Positions 63,998 to 64,000 of a stretch of 64,000 bases of DNA are shown piece by piece (positions within the stretch are counted from its first letter, which is position 1; every line of letters begins with the position of its first letter). Source of the DNA: Steinernema hermaphroditum. Its lineage: Eukaryota; Nematoda; Chromadorea; Rhabditida; Steinernematidae. The notes under the pieces were generated by a model. That model ran no database searches. It was not told the origin of the DNA and saw nothing but the letters and a program-made list of their open reading frames with translations. A program made the position numbers and the translations under genes. Where the stretch lies: positions 7,564,001 through 7,628,000 of the forward strand of contig CM059622.1 in assembly GCA_030435675.1 (NCBI GenBank), in the 5' to 3' direction.

Positions 63998-64000
63998 GGC

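Overview
The window is nuclear DNA from a small, compact animal genome, most likely a nematode; I cannot name the genus. Protein-coding genes are split by many introns of about 40-55 nt with GT...TTTCAG-type ends. The encoded proteins are animal ones (semaphorin, G9a/GLP-like methyltransferase, kinesin-12, ARPC5, acinus). In most genes a TTTCAG-like 3' splice site lies 0-50 nt before the start ATG, as expected if a spliced leader is added in trans, although 5'-UTR introns could look the same.

Layout. 1-5.2 kb (minus): COG1 (3' part), TXNL1 and a CIN85/CD2AP-like SH3 adaptor. 6.1-6.9 kb (plus): a spliced gene joining a MADF domain to the C-terminus of a PIF/Harbinger transposase. 7.0-7.5 kb: a 550-bp inverted duplicate of part of EDC4. 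8.2-14.4 kb (minus): EDC4 and a kinesin-12 motor whose tail carries a tandem array of 70-residue coiled-coil exons. 14.85-22.7 kb: a nest of DNA transposons (a mariner split by a MULE-like element, itself split by a complete hAT element; a foldback element; a second mariner). 22.9-27.2 kb (plus): a secreted MAM-like protein whose large intron is filled with palindromic elements. 28.25-28.67 kb: a hAT-type MITE. 29.2-36.8 kb (plus): ferritin, casein kinase 2 alpha, NFS1 and an EHMT (G9a/GLP) histone methyltransferase. 37.6-41.0 kb (minus): a transmembrane class-1 semaphorin. 41.0-47.6 kb: a gap without recognisable genes. 47.6-52.1 kb: PRPF4B (plus), NDUFS6 (minus), ARPC5 (plus). 52.3-58.5 kb: PIGN (minus) and RAD54 (plus), head to head. 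58.8-61.2 kb (plus): a Rab-binding FYVE-like zinc-finger protein with Ig domains. 61.4 kb to the end (minus): acinus, 5' end outside the window.

Most genes are unrelated housekeeping genes packed closely together. The accessory interest lies in the transposon nest, the inverted EDC4 duplication, the MADF-transposase fusion, the kinesin exon array and the palindromes in the MAM-gene intron. All gene models were spliced by eye, so exact exon ends are approximate unless stated.
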